From Rhodoplanes azumiensis (lineage in GTDB: Bacteria; Pseudomonadota; Alphaproteobacteria; Rhizobiales; Xanthobacteraceae): a stretch of DNA of 64,000 nt. The DNA lies in assembly GCF_042682915.1 (NCBI RefSeq), contig NZ_JBHUIW010000003.1, positions 1 to 64,000 on the forward strand, read 5' to 3'. Of this stretch, positions 33,100 through 43,100 are shown one piece after another. Position 1 is the first letter of the stretch. The number at the start of each line of letters is the position of its first letter. The position numbers and the translations under genes were made by a program. The notes beneath the pieces are model-generated. The model worked only from the letters and a program-made list of their open reading frames with translations. It searched no databases and was not told the DNA's origin.

Positions 33100-33212
33100 C
33101 CCGTCATCTCGCGGTGCTCGCCCGCAGGGCGAGCCTCGAAGGGGACGGCCTCTGCGCTGCGGCCGTCGCCCTTCGAGGGCCGCGCGTCGCGCGGCCACCT
33201 CAGGGTGACGGA
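33100..33212. repeat. Palindromic element, third family
   Basis: 113 bp between gloB and the cupin gene. Ends CCGTCATCTCGCGGTG and CCACCTCAGGGTGACGG, with inner CCTCGAAGGGG/CCCTTCGAGG arms. This type (TCGAAGG ... CTCAGGGTGACGG) is another repeat class common in Hyphomicrobiales. Only this copy is clear in the window. Confidence 0.7.
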
Positions 33213-33237
33213 GAGAGTCCGAGCGTTCGGCAAGGGA

Positions 33238-34005
33238 TCAGAACCGGTTCTTGCGCTCGCGCACCTCGGCGAAGACCTGGGCGGCGGGCTTGCCGGCGAG
33301 CTTCACGGCGGCCGCGACGGCGGGCACGTCGGCGCGCAGGAACGGGTTGGCCTGCTTCTCGGCGCCGAGCGTCACGGGAATCGTCGGCCGGCCGGCGGCG
33401 ATCTGCTTTTGCGCCTCGGCGGCGCGTGCCGCCAGCGCCGCGTTGTCGGGCTCGATCGTCTGCGCGAACTTGATGTTGGCGAGCGTGTACTCGTGCCCGC
33501 AATAGATCGCGGTGTCGTCGGGCAGGGCGCGCAGCTTGAGGAGGGAGGCCCACATCTGCTCGGGCGTGCCCTCGATCACCCGGCCGCAGCCGATCGAGAA
33601 CAGCGTGTCGCCGACGAAGGCGACCTTGTCGGCGTCGAACACGTAGGCGATGTGGCCGGCCGTATGGCCGGGCGTGTCGAGCACCCGGGCGGTGAGGTCG
33701 CCGACCTTGACCGTGTCGCCCTCGGCGACGGTCGTGTCGACGGCCGGGATCGGCTGCTTCTCGTGGCGCGGCGCCGTCACCTTGCAGCCGTGCCGCTCCT
33801 TCAGCTCGGCGACGCCGCCGGTGTGGTCGCCGTGATGATGCGTCACCAGGATGTCGGTGAGGGTCCAGCCGGTCTCCTTCAGGGCCGCGTCGACGGCCCA
33901 CGCCTCGGGCGCGTCGATCGACGCCGTGGCGCCGGTCGCCGGATCGTGGATCAGCACGCCGAAATTGTCGGACAGGCACTTGAAGAGATGGGTCTGCGCG
34001 GCCAT
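33238..34005 (-). CDS. gloB: Hydroxyacylglutathione hydrolase (glyoxalase II)
   Basis: 255 residues, metallo-beta-lactamase fold. The dinuclear metal motif THHHGDH is at 55-61, with further ligands in TPGHTAGHI, FVGDTLFSIGCGRVIEG and YCGHEYT. The C-terminal HAGH domain (PTIPVTLGAEKQANPFLR) is present. It hydrolyses S-lactoylglutathione to lactate and glutathione in methylglyoxal detoxification. Confidence 0.95.
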   Translation of the reverse strand: MAAQTHLFKCLSDNFGVLIHDPATGATASIDAPEAWAVDAALKETGWTLTDILVTHHHGDHTGGVAELKERHGCKVTAPRHEKQPIPAVDTTVAEGDTVKVGDLTARVLDTPGHTAGHIAYVFDADKVAFVGDTLFSIGCGRVIEGTPEQMWASLLKLRALPDDTAIYCGHEYTLANIKFAQTIEPDNAALAARAAEAQKQIAAGRPTIPVTLGAEKQANPFLRADVPAVAAAVKLAGKPAAQVFAEVRERKNRF

Positions 34006-34184
34006 GGGGTTCCGTTCGGTCGGGTGGGGTCGGTCCTTGCGATCGGTCTGGACCTAGGATGAACCGGGCGATTGCGCAACGGCAACAGGGTCGCGCGAGG
34101 AAAGGCATCGTGTCCCGGGCGCGGCGCAGGGCGCCGCGAACCGGAACGACCTCGATTATCAGGACGCAATGACGTCCAAATAAC

Positions 34185-36155
34185 TCACCCGAACGCGCGG
34201 CCCTCCTCGCGGAGAATCCGGGCGATCTCGGTCAGGCGATGGTCGGCCGAAAAGTCCTCCAGCCGCACCGGGAGCTTCTGGCGCCAGTTCGGGTGCTCGT
34301 TGATGGTGCCGGGCACGTTCGGCTGGTCGGCGACCTGGAAGGCGTCCTCGGCGGCCACCACCATCAGCCGGCTCGGCGTGCGGGCGAGGAAGCGGGCGAT
34401 TCCGTCGAACGACAGGTGCTCGGCGGCGATGTCGCGGCGCAGCGCCTCGGCGATCCGGGTCTGCGCCTGCCGGCGCTCGTCGGCGGTCTCGCCCGGATCG
34501 AGTCCGAGCCCGTGCTTGACGTCGAGGTCGTGGCCCGACATCCAGCCCGAGAAGGTCGACAGGTCGTGGGTCGAGAACGACACCAGCGCCTGCGCCGGAT
34601 ACTTGGCCGGCGGCGAGAACGAGCTGTCCGTCGTCCACTCGCGCTCGAACAGCATGATCCGGTAGGACCACACGTTCCAGCCGGCGAGCGTCTCGCGGAA
34701 GCCATCCGGCACGGTGCCGAGATCCTCGCCGATCACGATGCAGTGCGCGGCCTGGCTCTCCTGCGCCACGACCGCCATCATGGCCTCCAGCGGGAAGCGG
34801 ACATAGGTTCCCTGGTCGGCCTTGAAGCCGTGCGGCACCATGTAGAGCCGGTTGAAGCCGAGCACGTGGTCGAGCCTGATCGCGCCGGCGTGGCGCATCA
34901 CGGCGCGCAGCGTCTCGCGCAGCAGCGCGAAGTCGGTCGCCATCAGGACGCGCGGATTGAACGAGGCGAGGCCCCAGTCCTGTCCGGCCGTGTTGAGAAG
35001 ATCGGGCGGGGCGCCGGCCGACAGCTCGCGCACATAGGCGCCCTGGCTCGACCACACGTCGGCACTGTCGGCCGCGACCCCGACCGCGACGTCGAGATAG
35101 AGGCCGACCGGCATGCCGGCCTCGGCGGCCGCCGCGCTGCAGGCGGCGAGCTGGCGGTCCGCCGTCCACTGCACGAAGGCGTGGAACTCCATGTCGGCGG
35201 CGCTCGCGGCGAGCGAGGCGATCGCCTCGCGCGAGGGCGCCCGCCACTCCTCCGGCCAGTTCCACCATGGCCCGCCGTGGCGGGCGCGCAGCACCATGAA
35301 GGCGCAGTAGCCGGCGAGCCAGTCGCCGCGCTCGGCCTTGAAGGCGGCGAAGTCGGCGCGGCGCTCCTCGCTCGCCCGCTCGCGGAACGCCTCGAAGGCG
35401 ATGCGCAGGCCCTTCAGCTTGAGCGGGATCACGCCGGCATAGTCGACCTGGGCGGCGGCGCGCAGCCGCACGACGTCGTCGCCGAGGCCCGCCGCGGCGC
35501 CGGGAAACTCCGGGATCGCCGCGACGTCGATATACAGCGGGTTGAGAAAGAGGCGCGAGGTCGGTGAGTAGGGGCTGATCGCGCCGGGGTCGTCGAGCGC
35601 GATCGCGTGCAGCGGATTGAGCGCGACACCGGCGGCGCCGAGCCGGCCGGCGAGGCGCACGAGCGCGCGCAGATCCGAGAAGTCGCCGATGCCCCAGTTG
35701 CGCTCCGAGCGCACGCCGTAGAGCTGGACGGCGAGCGCCCAGACCCGGCCGCCCTTGTCGAACGCCTTGGGCTGCCACGCCGCCTCCGGCGCCACCAGCA
35801 CGGCCTGCGGGCGCGGTCCCGGCGGCTCGAGCTGGAGCTGATAGGAGCCGATCTTGGTCTTCTCCGGCAGCACCACGGCGCCGTGCTCGCAGGTGCCCGA
35901 CGCGACGGTGCGGCCGGCCCGCGTCAGCCGCCACGTCGTGCCGTCGCCGCAGACGCCGTAGATCGGGTCGATGTGTCCCTTGCGCCGGACATGAATGTGC
36001 GGCTCGGCGCCCAGCGGCGGCCCGCTGCGCGCCAGCACGTCGAGGACCGCGGCGAGCGCGTCGTCGCTCACCTCGCGGAACTGGCCGCGCGCGTCGTAGT
36101 AGCTCGTCTCGACGCCGAAGGTTTCGGCGCGACGGCTCAGCTCGCCTTCACTCAT
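34185..36155 (-). CDS. malQ: 4-alpha-glucanotransferase (amylomaltase)
   Basis: 656 residues, GH77. It has an N-terminal extension (about 1-140) as in proteobacterial MalQ and a catalytic barrel with WGIGDFSDL, SPYSPTSRLFLNPLYID, the nucleophile Asp in AIRLDHVLGFNRLYMVP, the acid/base Glu in VIGEDLGTVP, and STHDLSTFSGWMSG. It transfers glucan chains between maltooligosaccharides. It lies 73 bases downstream of otsA on the same strand and probably shares its stress promoter. The ATG at 36155 was chosen; a GTG four codons upstream is also possible. Confidence 0.95.
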   Translation of the reverse strand: MSEGELSRRAETFGVETSYYDARGQFREVSDDALAAVLDVLARSGPPLGAEPHIHVRRKGHIDPIYGVCGDGTTWRLTRAGRTVASGTCEHGAVVLPEKTKIGSYQLQLEPPGPRPQAVLVAPEAAWQPKAFDKGGRVWALAVQLYGVRSERNWGIGDFSDLRALVRLAGRLGAAGVALNPLHAIALDDPGAISPYSPTSRLFLNPLYIDVAAIPEFPGAAAGLGDDVVRLRAAAQVDYAGVIPLKLKGLRIAFEAFRERASEERRADFAAFKAERGDWLAGYCAFMVLRARHGGPWWNWPEEWRAPSREAIASLAASAADMEFHAFVQWTADRQLAACSAAAAEAGMPVGLYLDVAVGVAADSADVWSSQGAYVRELSAGAPPDLLNTAGQDWGLASFNPRVLMATDFALLRETLRAVMRHAGAIRLDHVLGFNRLYMVPHGFKADQGTYVRFPLEAMMAVVAQESQAAHCIVIGEDLGTVPDGFRETLAGWNVWSYRIMLFEREWTTDSSFSPPAKYPAQALVSFSTHDLSTFSGWMSGHDLDVKHGLGLDPGETADERRQAQTRIAEALRRDIAAEHLSFDGIARFLARTPSRLMVVAAEDAFQVADQPNVPGTINEHPNWRQKLPVRLEDFSADHRLTEIARILREEGRAFG

Positions 36156-36228
36156 GCCGCTCGACACTCACGTCGCGAGACGTGTCCCGTGCTCGCCCGT
36201 CGCGGTTCGGTCACCCGTCGCGGTCGGA

Positions 36229-37731
36229 TCAGTGGCGCTCGAACCGCACCACCGGCGCCTCGGCGCCGTGCGTCCCGACCGCCGGCACCGTGGGAACCTG
36301 CGAGACGATCGGCAGCGCCATGTAGGCCGAGTCGTCGAGCGTGCGAACGAAGTCGTCGAACCATAGCTGGACCGATGTCGCGCGCAAGACCTTCATCATC
36401 GCTTGCCAGCGCGCGATGCGCTCCTCGAGCGACATGCGCAGCGCCGCGCCGATCGCCTCGCCGATCGCCGCGGTGTCGTGCGGATTGACCAGCAGCGCCG
36501 CGTCGAGCTCGCGCGCCGCGCCGGCGAGCTCGGACAGCACCAGCACGCCCGGGTCGAACGGGTTCTGGGCCGCGACGTATTCCTTGGCGACGAGATTCAT
36601 GCCGTCCGCGAAGGGCGTCACCAGGCCGACACGAGCGGTCCTGTAGAACCCCGCGAGCGTGGTCTGGGCGTAGCCCTTGGCGAGATAGCGGATCGGCGTC
36701 CAGTCGGGCTCGCCGAAGCGGCCGTTGACGTCGCTGACGAGACCGGCGATCTCGGCCCTCAGCGCCTTGTAGGCCGGGATGTCGCCGCGCGACGGCACCG
36801 CGACCTGCATCAACGTGACCTCGCGCCGGAGCGCCGGCTCGGTGTCGAGGAGATGCGCGAAGCCGCGCAGCCGGTTGGGGATGCCCTTCGAGTAGTCGAC
36901 GCGGTCGACGCCGACGACCAGCCTGCCGCCGTGCAGGCTGGAGCGCAGCCGCGACACCTCCGGACGCGCCGCCGCCTTGGTGGCGCGGCTGGCGAACGTC
37001 TCGGCGTCGATGGTGATCGGGAAGGTGCCGAGCCGCGTCTCGCCGCGGCGCGACCGCACCGTGGTGGCGCCGCGCGGGGCCGTGCTGGTCGCCGCGGCTC
37101 GCGTCACGGCGAGGCCGAGCTCGCGACTCAGATAACTTTCGAAGTTGCGCTGCGAGTCGATCGTCTGGAAGCCGATCAGATCGTAGGCGAGCATCGCCTC
37201 GATCAGCTCGCGATGATGCGGCACCGCCACCATGGCGTCGCGGCCCGGCATCGGCGTGTGCAGGAAGAAGCCGATCGGCAGGTTGACGTCGAGCTTGCGC
37301 AGCTCCGCACCGAGTGGCAGGAAATGATAATCCTGGACCCAGATCGTCGCATCGGCGCGACAGAAGCGCAGCAGCGCGCGCGCCATGTGGCCGTTCACCT
37401 CGCGATAGGAGGCGTAGTCCTGCGGGCTGGTGGCGATCAGATCGGGCCGCGAGTGCAGCGCCGGCCACAGGGCCGAGTTGGCGAAGCCTTCGTAATAGCC
37501 GCGGTAGTGCTCTGTCGGCAGGTCGAGTGTCGCCAGTGCGCCTTTGCCGAGCGCCTCGACCTCGACCAACGGCTCCTTGCCGCCGCAGGCGTCGCGGGTG
37601 CGCCCGCTGGCGCCGACCCAGATGGCACCCGACTCGCTCACGGCCGGCAGCAGGGCGGCGGCCAGGCCGCCGGTCATCGGCTCGTCGGCCTTGGCGCGCG
37701 CCACCCGATTGGACACCACGACGATACCCAA
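36229..37731 (-). CDS. otsA: Trehalose-6-phosphate synthase, TTG start
   Basis: 500 residues, GT20. It makes trehalose-6-phosphate from UDP-glucose and glucose-6-phosphate. Family blocks are VVVSNRVA at the N-terminus, WVQDYHFLPLGAELR, FFLHTPMPG, GVDRVDYSKGIPNRL, and TPFADGMNLVAKEYVA. No ATG or GTG gives a proper N-terminus: the codon before GIVVVSNR is TTG, exactly six bases after a perfect AGGAGG (37738-37743), so I take TTG (37731) as the start. malQ follows. otsB is 14 kb away. A consensus EcfG promoter lies about 60 bases upstream. Confidence 0.95.
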   Translation of the reverse strand: MGIVVVSNRVARAKADEPMTGGLAAALLPAVSESGAIWVGASGRTRDACGGKEPLVEVEALGKGALATLDLPTEHYRGYYEGFANSALWPALHSRPDLIATSPQDYASYREVNGHMARALLRFCRADATIWVQDYHFLPLGAELRKLDVNLPIGFFLHTPMPGRDAMVAVPHHRELIEAMLAYDLIGFQTIDSQRNFESYLSRELGLAVTRAAATSTAPRGATTVRSRRGETRLGTFPITIDAETFASRATKAAARPEVSRLRSSLHGGRLVVGVDRVDYSKGIPNRLRGFAHLLDTEPALRREVTLMQVAVPSRGDIPAYKALRAEIAGLVSDVNGRFGEPDWTPIRYLAKGYAQTTLAGFYRTARVGLVTPFADGMNLVAKEYVAAQNPFDPGVLVLSELAGAARELDAALLVNPHDTAAIGEAIGAALRMSLEERIARWQAMMKVLRATSVQLWFDDFVRTLDDSAYMALPIVSQVPTVPAVGTHGAEAPVVRFERH

Positions 37732-37743
37732 GACGATCCTCCT
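37731..37743 (-). promoter_or_regulatory. Consensus AGGAGG ribosome site setting a TTG start for otsA
   Basis: On the minus strand AGGAGG (37743-37738), six bases ATCGTC, then TTG at 37731. This decides the otsA start: the next in-frame possibility upstream is another TTG (37797) with no ribosome site and outside the conserved protein. TTG may limit translation. Confidence 0.85.
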
Positions 37744-37795
37744 GATGACCGCCCCGGCATCGTTGCGCCGGGGTCCGACGATTTGCGCGGGGAAC

Positions 37796-37820
37796 AACGA
37801 CTTGGGTCGTCGACGGTTCC
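37796..37820 (-). promoter_or_regulatory. EcfG-type general-stress promoter for otsA-malQ
   Basis: Minus strand GGAAC (37820-37816), 16 bases, CGTT (37799-37796): an exact match to the EcfG consensus. The start would be near 37788, giving a leader of about 57 bases to the otsA TTG. otsA is a known EcfG target in other alphaproteobacteria. Confidence 0.78.
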
Positions 37821-37952
37821 GGCCGCCCCTGCGGCGTGTCGGCGCGCGGGGCGCTTCGGCGCGCCCGGGTCGCGCTGGAACCGAGCCGCGATTCGATGCT
37901 TCATACGGACGCGGCGAGGTCCGGCGGGCCGGCCGCGCCGAGCCCGCGCGAT

Positions 37953-37977
37953 GGAACCGCGGCGCGCCTGATTCGTT
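37953..37977 (+). promoter_or_regulatory. EcfG-type general-stress promoter for the glgE operon
   Basis: Plus strand GGAAC (37953-37957), 16 bases, CGTT (37974-37977). An exact consensus match facing the glgE-treS-glgB-glgX-treY genes, 133 bases from the otsA site on the other strand. The start would be near 37985, leaving a leader of about 110 bases that contains a 14-bp tandem repeat. The 364-bp divergent gap holds nothing else I recognise. Confidence 0.78.
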
Positions 37978-38010
37978 TTCGTTCGCCGTCGGGTGGCGCC
38001 GTCAGGTAGC

Positions 38011-38085
38011 CTCGACATGCGACCCTCGGCACACGACCCTCGACACACGACCCTCGACACACGACGATGGCCTCGACACACGAAC
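38011..38085 (+). repeat. Five-unit 14-bp tandem repeat in the glgE leader
   Basis: Five copies of CTCGACACACGACC (38011, 38025, 38039, 38053, and 38072 after a 5-bp interruption ATGGC). They lie between the stress promoter and the glgE ATG, thus in the predicted untranslated leader. Confidence 0.85.
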
Positions 38086-38095
38086 ATGGTCGATC

Positions 38096-40078
38096 ATGAC
38101 GCACGATCCGCGCCTCACCTCGGCCCTGGACGCGACGCCGCTCGATTCGGACGTCTACGGTCGTCGCCACGTCATCGAGGACGTCTATCCGACCGTCGAT
38201 GCGGGCCGGTATCCGGTGAAGCGGATCGTCGGCGCGCCGGTCGACGTGTGGGCCGACATCTTTCGTGACGGGCACGACGTGACGGTGGCGGCGCTGCGCT
38301 GGCGGCGCGAGGGCGAGCGCGGCTGGTGGACGGCGCCGATGCTGCATGTCGAGAACGACCGCTGGCACGGCACCTTCGTCCCCGTCGAGCTCGGCCGCCA
38401 CGTGTTCGCGATCGAGACTTGGACCTCGGGCTTCGCCACCTGGCGGCGCGACACGTTGGCCAAGCAGAAGGCCGGACAGGACATCGCGCTCGAGCTGAAG
38501 GAGGGGCGCGCCCTGGTCGCGGCGGCGCTGCCGCGCGCCGGCGACACGGCGGGTAAGCTGCAGGCGGCGCTGCACCGGTTCGATGCCGGCGAGGATGCGG
38601 GCCCGCTGCTCGCCGCCGATCTCGCCGCCGCGATCGCGGCCGTCGAGCCGCGGCCCGATCTGACCTGGAGCCAGGCCTTCCCGATGATGATCGAGCGGGC
38701 GCGAGCGCGCGCCGGCGCCTGGTACGAGCTGTTCCCGCGCAACGAGACCGACGATCCGGCCCGTCACGGCACCTTCGATGGCGTGGTCGCGCGGCTGCCC
38801 GACATCGCCGCGATGGGCTTCGACGTTCTGTACTTCCCGCCGATCCACCCGATCGGCACGACGAACCGCAAGGGCAAGAACAACGCGCTCGAGGCCGAGC
38901 CGGGCGATCCGGGCTCGCCTTACGCGATCGGCGCCGCCGAGGGCGGCCACGACGCGATCCATCCCGCCCTCGGCACGCTCGACGATTTCCGCCGCCTGGT
39001 CGCGGCGGCACGCGGCCACGGGCTCGAGATCGCGCTCGACTTCGCGACGCAGTGCTCGCCCGACCATCCGTGGATCAAGCAGCATCCCGAGTGGTTCAGG
39101 TGGCGGCCGGACGGCTCGATGACATCCGCCGAGAACCCGCCGAAGAAGTACGGGGACATCACCAATCCCGACTTCTACTGCGCCGAGCGCGTCGCACTCT
39201 GGCAGGCGCTGCGCGACGTCGTGCTGTTCTGGGCCGAGCAGGGCGTGCGCATCATCCGGGTCGACAATCCGCACACCAAGCCGTTCCCGTTCTGGGAGTG
39301 GATGATTCGCGACGTGCAGGCGCGCTTCCCCGACCTGATCTTCCTGGCCGAGGCCTTCACCCGGCCGAAGCCGATGAAGGCGCTGGCCAAGCTCGGCTTC
39401 TCGCAGTCCTACACCTACTTCACCTGGCGCACCGGCAAGGACGAACTGTCCGCCTACATGGCCGAGCTGACGCGCCATCCGGAACGCGAGTATTTTCGCC
39501 CGAATTTCTTCGTCAACACGCCCGACATCCTGCCCTATCATCTGCAGGGCGGGGAACCGTGGATGTTCAAGTCGCGCCTCGCCCTCGCCGCGACGCTCGC
39601 GGGCAGCTATGGTGTGTTCGCCGGCTTCGAGCTTCTGGAGCACGTGCCGCTCGCGCCCGGCAAGGAGGAGTATCTCGATTCCGACAAGTACGAGATCAGG
39701 CCGCGGGACTGGAACGCGCCCGGCCACATCAAGGATTACATCGCGATGCTCAACGGCGTTCGCCGCGCCAACCCGGCTCTGCAGCAGACGTCGAACTTCG
39801 CCTTCGCGCCGGTCGACAGCCCGAACGTGATCGGCTTCGTGAAGGAATCGGTCGGGCGCGACAATGTCGTCGCGACGGCCGTCGCGCTCGCGCCCGGGCG
39901 CCACGACGTCTGGCTGCATGTCGGCGACATGCGGATCGGCCCGGAGGGCGCGCGCCGGCCGGTGCGGGCCGTGGAGAACCTCGTCACCGGCGAGTGGCGG
40001 CTGATCGAATGGGGCGGGGTGCGCCTCTCGATCGATGCCGACCACGATCCCGCCGTGATCCTGCGCTGCGTCGCCTGA
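38096..40078 (+). CDS. glgE: Alpha-1,4-glucan:maltose-1-phosphate maltosyltransferase
   Basis: 660 residues, GH13_3. It extends alpha-1,4-glucans with maltosyl units from maltose-1-phosphate. The nucleophile Asp390 (IIRVDNPHTKPFPFW) and acid/base Glu419 (IFLAEAFTRPK) match the Streptomyces/Mycobacterium enzyme with an offset of four. YELFPRNETDD, FDVLYFPPIHPIG and KYGDITNPDFY are typical. The upstream frame is long but unconserved; MTHDPRLTSAL (38096) is the start. First gene of a five-gene run with treS-mak, glgB, glgX and treY. Confidence 0.96.
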   Translation: MTHDPRLTSALDATPLDSDVYGRRHVIEDVYPTVDAGRYPVKRIVGAPVDVWADIFRDGHDVTVAALRWRREGERGWWTAPMLHVENDRWHGTFVPVELGRHVFAIETWTSGFATWRRDTLAKQKAGQDIALELKEGRALVAAALPRAGDTAGKLQAALHRFDAGEDAGPLLAADLAAAIAAVEPRPDLTWSQAFPMMIERARARAGAWYELFPRNETDDPARHGTFDGVVARLPDIAAMGFDVLYFPPIHPIGTTNRKGKNNALEAEPGDPGSPYAIGAAEGGHDAIHPALGTLDDFRRLVAAARGHGLEIALDFATQCSPDHPWIKQHPEWFRWRPDGSMTSAENPPKKYGDITNPDFYCAERVALWQALRDVVLFWAEQGVRIIRVDNPHTKPFPFWEWMIRDVQARFPDLIFLAEAFTRPKPMKALAKLGFSQSYTYFTWRTGKDELSAYMAELTRHPEREYFRPNFFVNTPDILPYHLQGGEPWMFKSRLALAATLAGSYGVFAGFELLEHVPLAPGKEEYLDSDKYEIRPRDWNAPGHIKDYIAMLNGVRRANPALQQTSNFAFAPVDSPNVIGFVKESVGRDNVVATAVALAPGRHDVWLHVGDMRIGPEGARRPVRAVENLVTGEWRLIEWGGVRLSIDADHDPAVILRCVA

Positions 40079-40129
40079 TCGCGCGGCACCCCGATTGCCG
40101 GACGACTTCGTCAACAGCCTCGGAAGCCC

Positions 40130-43100
40130 ATGAACCTTCTGTCCGACATCGCCGCCGCGACGGCGCCGGATCCGTCCGGCGACCCGCTCTGGTACAAGGA
40201 CGCGGTGATCTACCAGATCCACGTCAAGTCGTTCTTCGACAGCAACAACGACGGGATCGGTGACTTCAACGGCCTGACCCACCAGCTCGACTACATCCAG
40301 GATCTCGGCGTCACGGCGCTGTGGCTCCTGCCGTTCTATCCGAGCCCGGGGCGCGACGACGGCTACGATATCGCCGACTATCGCCGCATCAATCCCGACT
40401 TCGGCTCGATGAAGGATTTTCGGCGCTTCATGACGGAAGCGCACCGGCGCGGCCTGAAGGTGATCACCGAGCTGGTGATCAACCACACCTCCGACCAGCA
40501 TCCGTGGTTCAAGCGGGCGCGGCGCTCGCGCCGTGGCTCGAACGCCCGTGACTGGTACGTGTGGAGCGACACCGACCAGAAGTTCCTCGACACGCGGATC
40601 ATCTTCACCGACACCGAGAAATCCAACTGGACCTGGGACCAGGAGGCCGGCGCCTACTACTGGCACCGCTTCTTCTCGCACCAGCCCGACCTCAATTTCG
40701 ACAATCCGCGTGTCCTGTGGGCGATGGTGCAGGTGATGCGCCGCTGGCTCGACTTCGGGGTCGACGGCTTTCGCCTCGACGCCATCCCGTATCTGGTCGA
40801 GCGCGAGGGGACCATCAACGAGAACCTCCCCGAGACCCACGCCCTCATCAAGAAGCTGCGGGCCGAGCTCGACGCCTACGCACCCGGCACCTTCCTGCTC
40901 GCCGAGGCGAACCAGTGGCCCGAGGACGTGCGCGCCTATTTCGGCGACGGCGACGAATGCCACATGGCGTTCCACTTCCCGCTGATGCCGCGCATCTACA
41001 TGGCGATCGCCCAGGAGGACCGCTTCCCGATCAACGACATTCTGCGCCAGACCCCGGACATTCCGAGCAACTGCCAGTGGGCACTCTTCCTGCGCAATCA
41101 CGACGAGCTGACGCTCGAGATGGTGACGGACGCCGAGCGTGACTATCTGTGGTCGACCTACGCGGCCGATCCGCGTGCGCGCATCAATCTCGGCATCCGG
41201 CGGCGCCTCGCGCCCCTCATGGACAACGACCGGCGCAAGATCGAGCTGATGAACAGCCTCCTGTTGTCGCTGCCGGGGACGCCCGTCGTCTACTACGGCG
41301 ACGAGATCGGGATGGGCGACAACATCTATCTGGGCGATCGCAACGGCGTGCGCACGCCGATGCAGTGGACGTCCGACCGCAACGGCGGCTTCTCGCGCTG
41401 CGATCCGGCGAAGCTCTATCTGCCGCCCATCATGGACCCGGTCTACGGCTACCAGGCCGTCAACGTGGAGGCGCAGGCGCGCTCGCCCTCGTCGCTCTAC
41501 AACTGGATGAAGCGGCTGATCGGGGTCCGTAAGTCCAGCAAGGTGTTCGGCCGCGGCGGCATGACCATCCTGCGGCCGTCCAACCGGTCGGTGCTGGCCT
41601 ATCTGCGCCATCACGAGACCGAGGTGATTCTCTGCGTCGCCAATCTGTCACGCTCGGCCCAGTGGGCCGAGATCGACCTGTCGGCGTGGCGCGGCCGGGT
41701 GCCGATCGAGATGATCGGCCGGGTGCGGTTCAAGCGCATCGACGACGGGCCGTTCGCCGTCACGCTCGCGCCCTACGGCTTCTTCTGGTTCCAGCTTTCC
41801 GAGGAGAGCGGCGGTCCCGGCCCGGAGACCATCATGCCGCGCGAATGGATCACCCTGGTGCTCCAGGGCGATTGGAGCTCGCTCGGCAAGGCGAGGGTGC
41901 GCCAGCCGCTGGAGCGCGAGGTGCTGCCGGCCTTCCTGTCCGGCCGCCGCTGGTTCGCCGGCAAGGGGATGGCGGGCGGCGAGACGCGCGTGTCGCGGCT
42001 CGTGCCGCTCGGCGAGGGCGCGTTTCCGCCGGTGCTCGCCGTCGTCGACCATGTCGGCCCGAGCGGCGCCGTCGCCCGCTACGCGCTGCCGCTCGCGGTG
42101 CGCTGGGGCCATATCGACCGCAACGCCGACTATCCGCTCGCCGCGATCCTCGCTCCGGTGCGGCTCACCAACCGCGAGGGCGCGCTGGTCGACGCGGTCG
42201 CCGACCGCGAGGCCGTGTCCGGCCTCGTCGGCCAGATTCACGCGGGCGCGCGCCGCGGCGACGGCGAGGCGACGCTCGAATTCCTGCCGACCGAGCGGTT
42301 CGCCGCCGGCACGTTGCCGCCGATCGTCATGGTGCGGGGGGCCGACGTCGAGCAGACCAACTCGACGACGCTGATCGACAACGCCTTCGTGTTGAAGATC
42401 TACCGCCGCATCACGGACGGGGTGAACCCCGAGGTCGAGATGGGGCGGTTCCTCACCGACGCGACCACCTTCGCCAACACGCCGCCCCTGATGGGGACCA
42501 TCGAGCTCGTCGAGGGCGAGCGGCGCTCGGCCGTCGCCGTCCTGCATCGCTTCGTCGAGAATCAGGGCGATGCCTGGTCGCACACCGCCGCCTCGCTCGA
42601 CCGCTGGCTGGAGGACGTCGCCATGCTGCCGGGCGCGACCGAGCCGCGTCCGGCTCCCGACGTCACCTTCATCAACCGGATCCGCCAGATCGGCCGCCGC
42701 ACCGCGGAATTGCATCTGGCCCTCGCGAGCCGTCCCGATGTCGCGGGCTTCGCGCCCGAGCCGGTCACCATGTCGGATGTCGACACCTGGACGTCCGAGC
42801 TCGTGCGCAACGCCGAGGCGATGTTCGCCGCGCTGGCGCGGCGGCAGCCGGGCCTCCCGGCGACGGCCCAGCCGTCGGCTCAGCTCTTGCTCGGTCGCCG
42901 GGAGGAGGCGCTCGCGACCCTGTCCGGCCTGCTCGCCGGGTCGAGCGACGTGCGACCGCTCGACGTGGACAAGATCCGTCATCACGGAGATTTCCATTTG
43001 GGGCAGATTCTGATCGCCAAGGACGACGTGCAGATCGTCGACTTCGAGGGCGAGCCCGAGCGACCACACGCCGAGCGGGTTCGCAAGGCGCCGTCCGCCC

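Noticed and set aside
38011..38085. Possible CRISPR array (also 29981-30095)
   Set aside because: Units are 13-14 bp and directly adjacent, with no unique spacers and no cas genes in the window.
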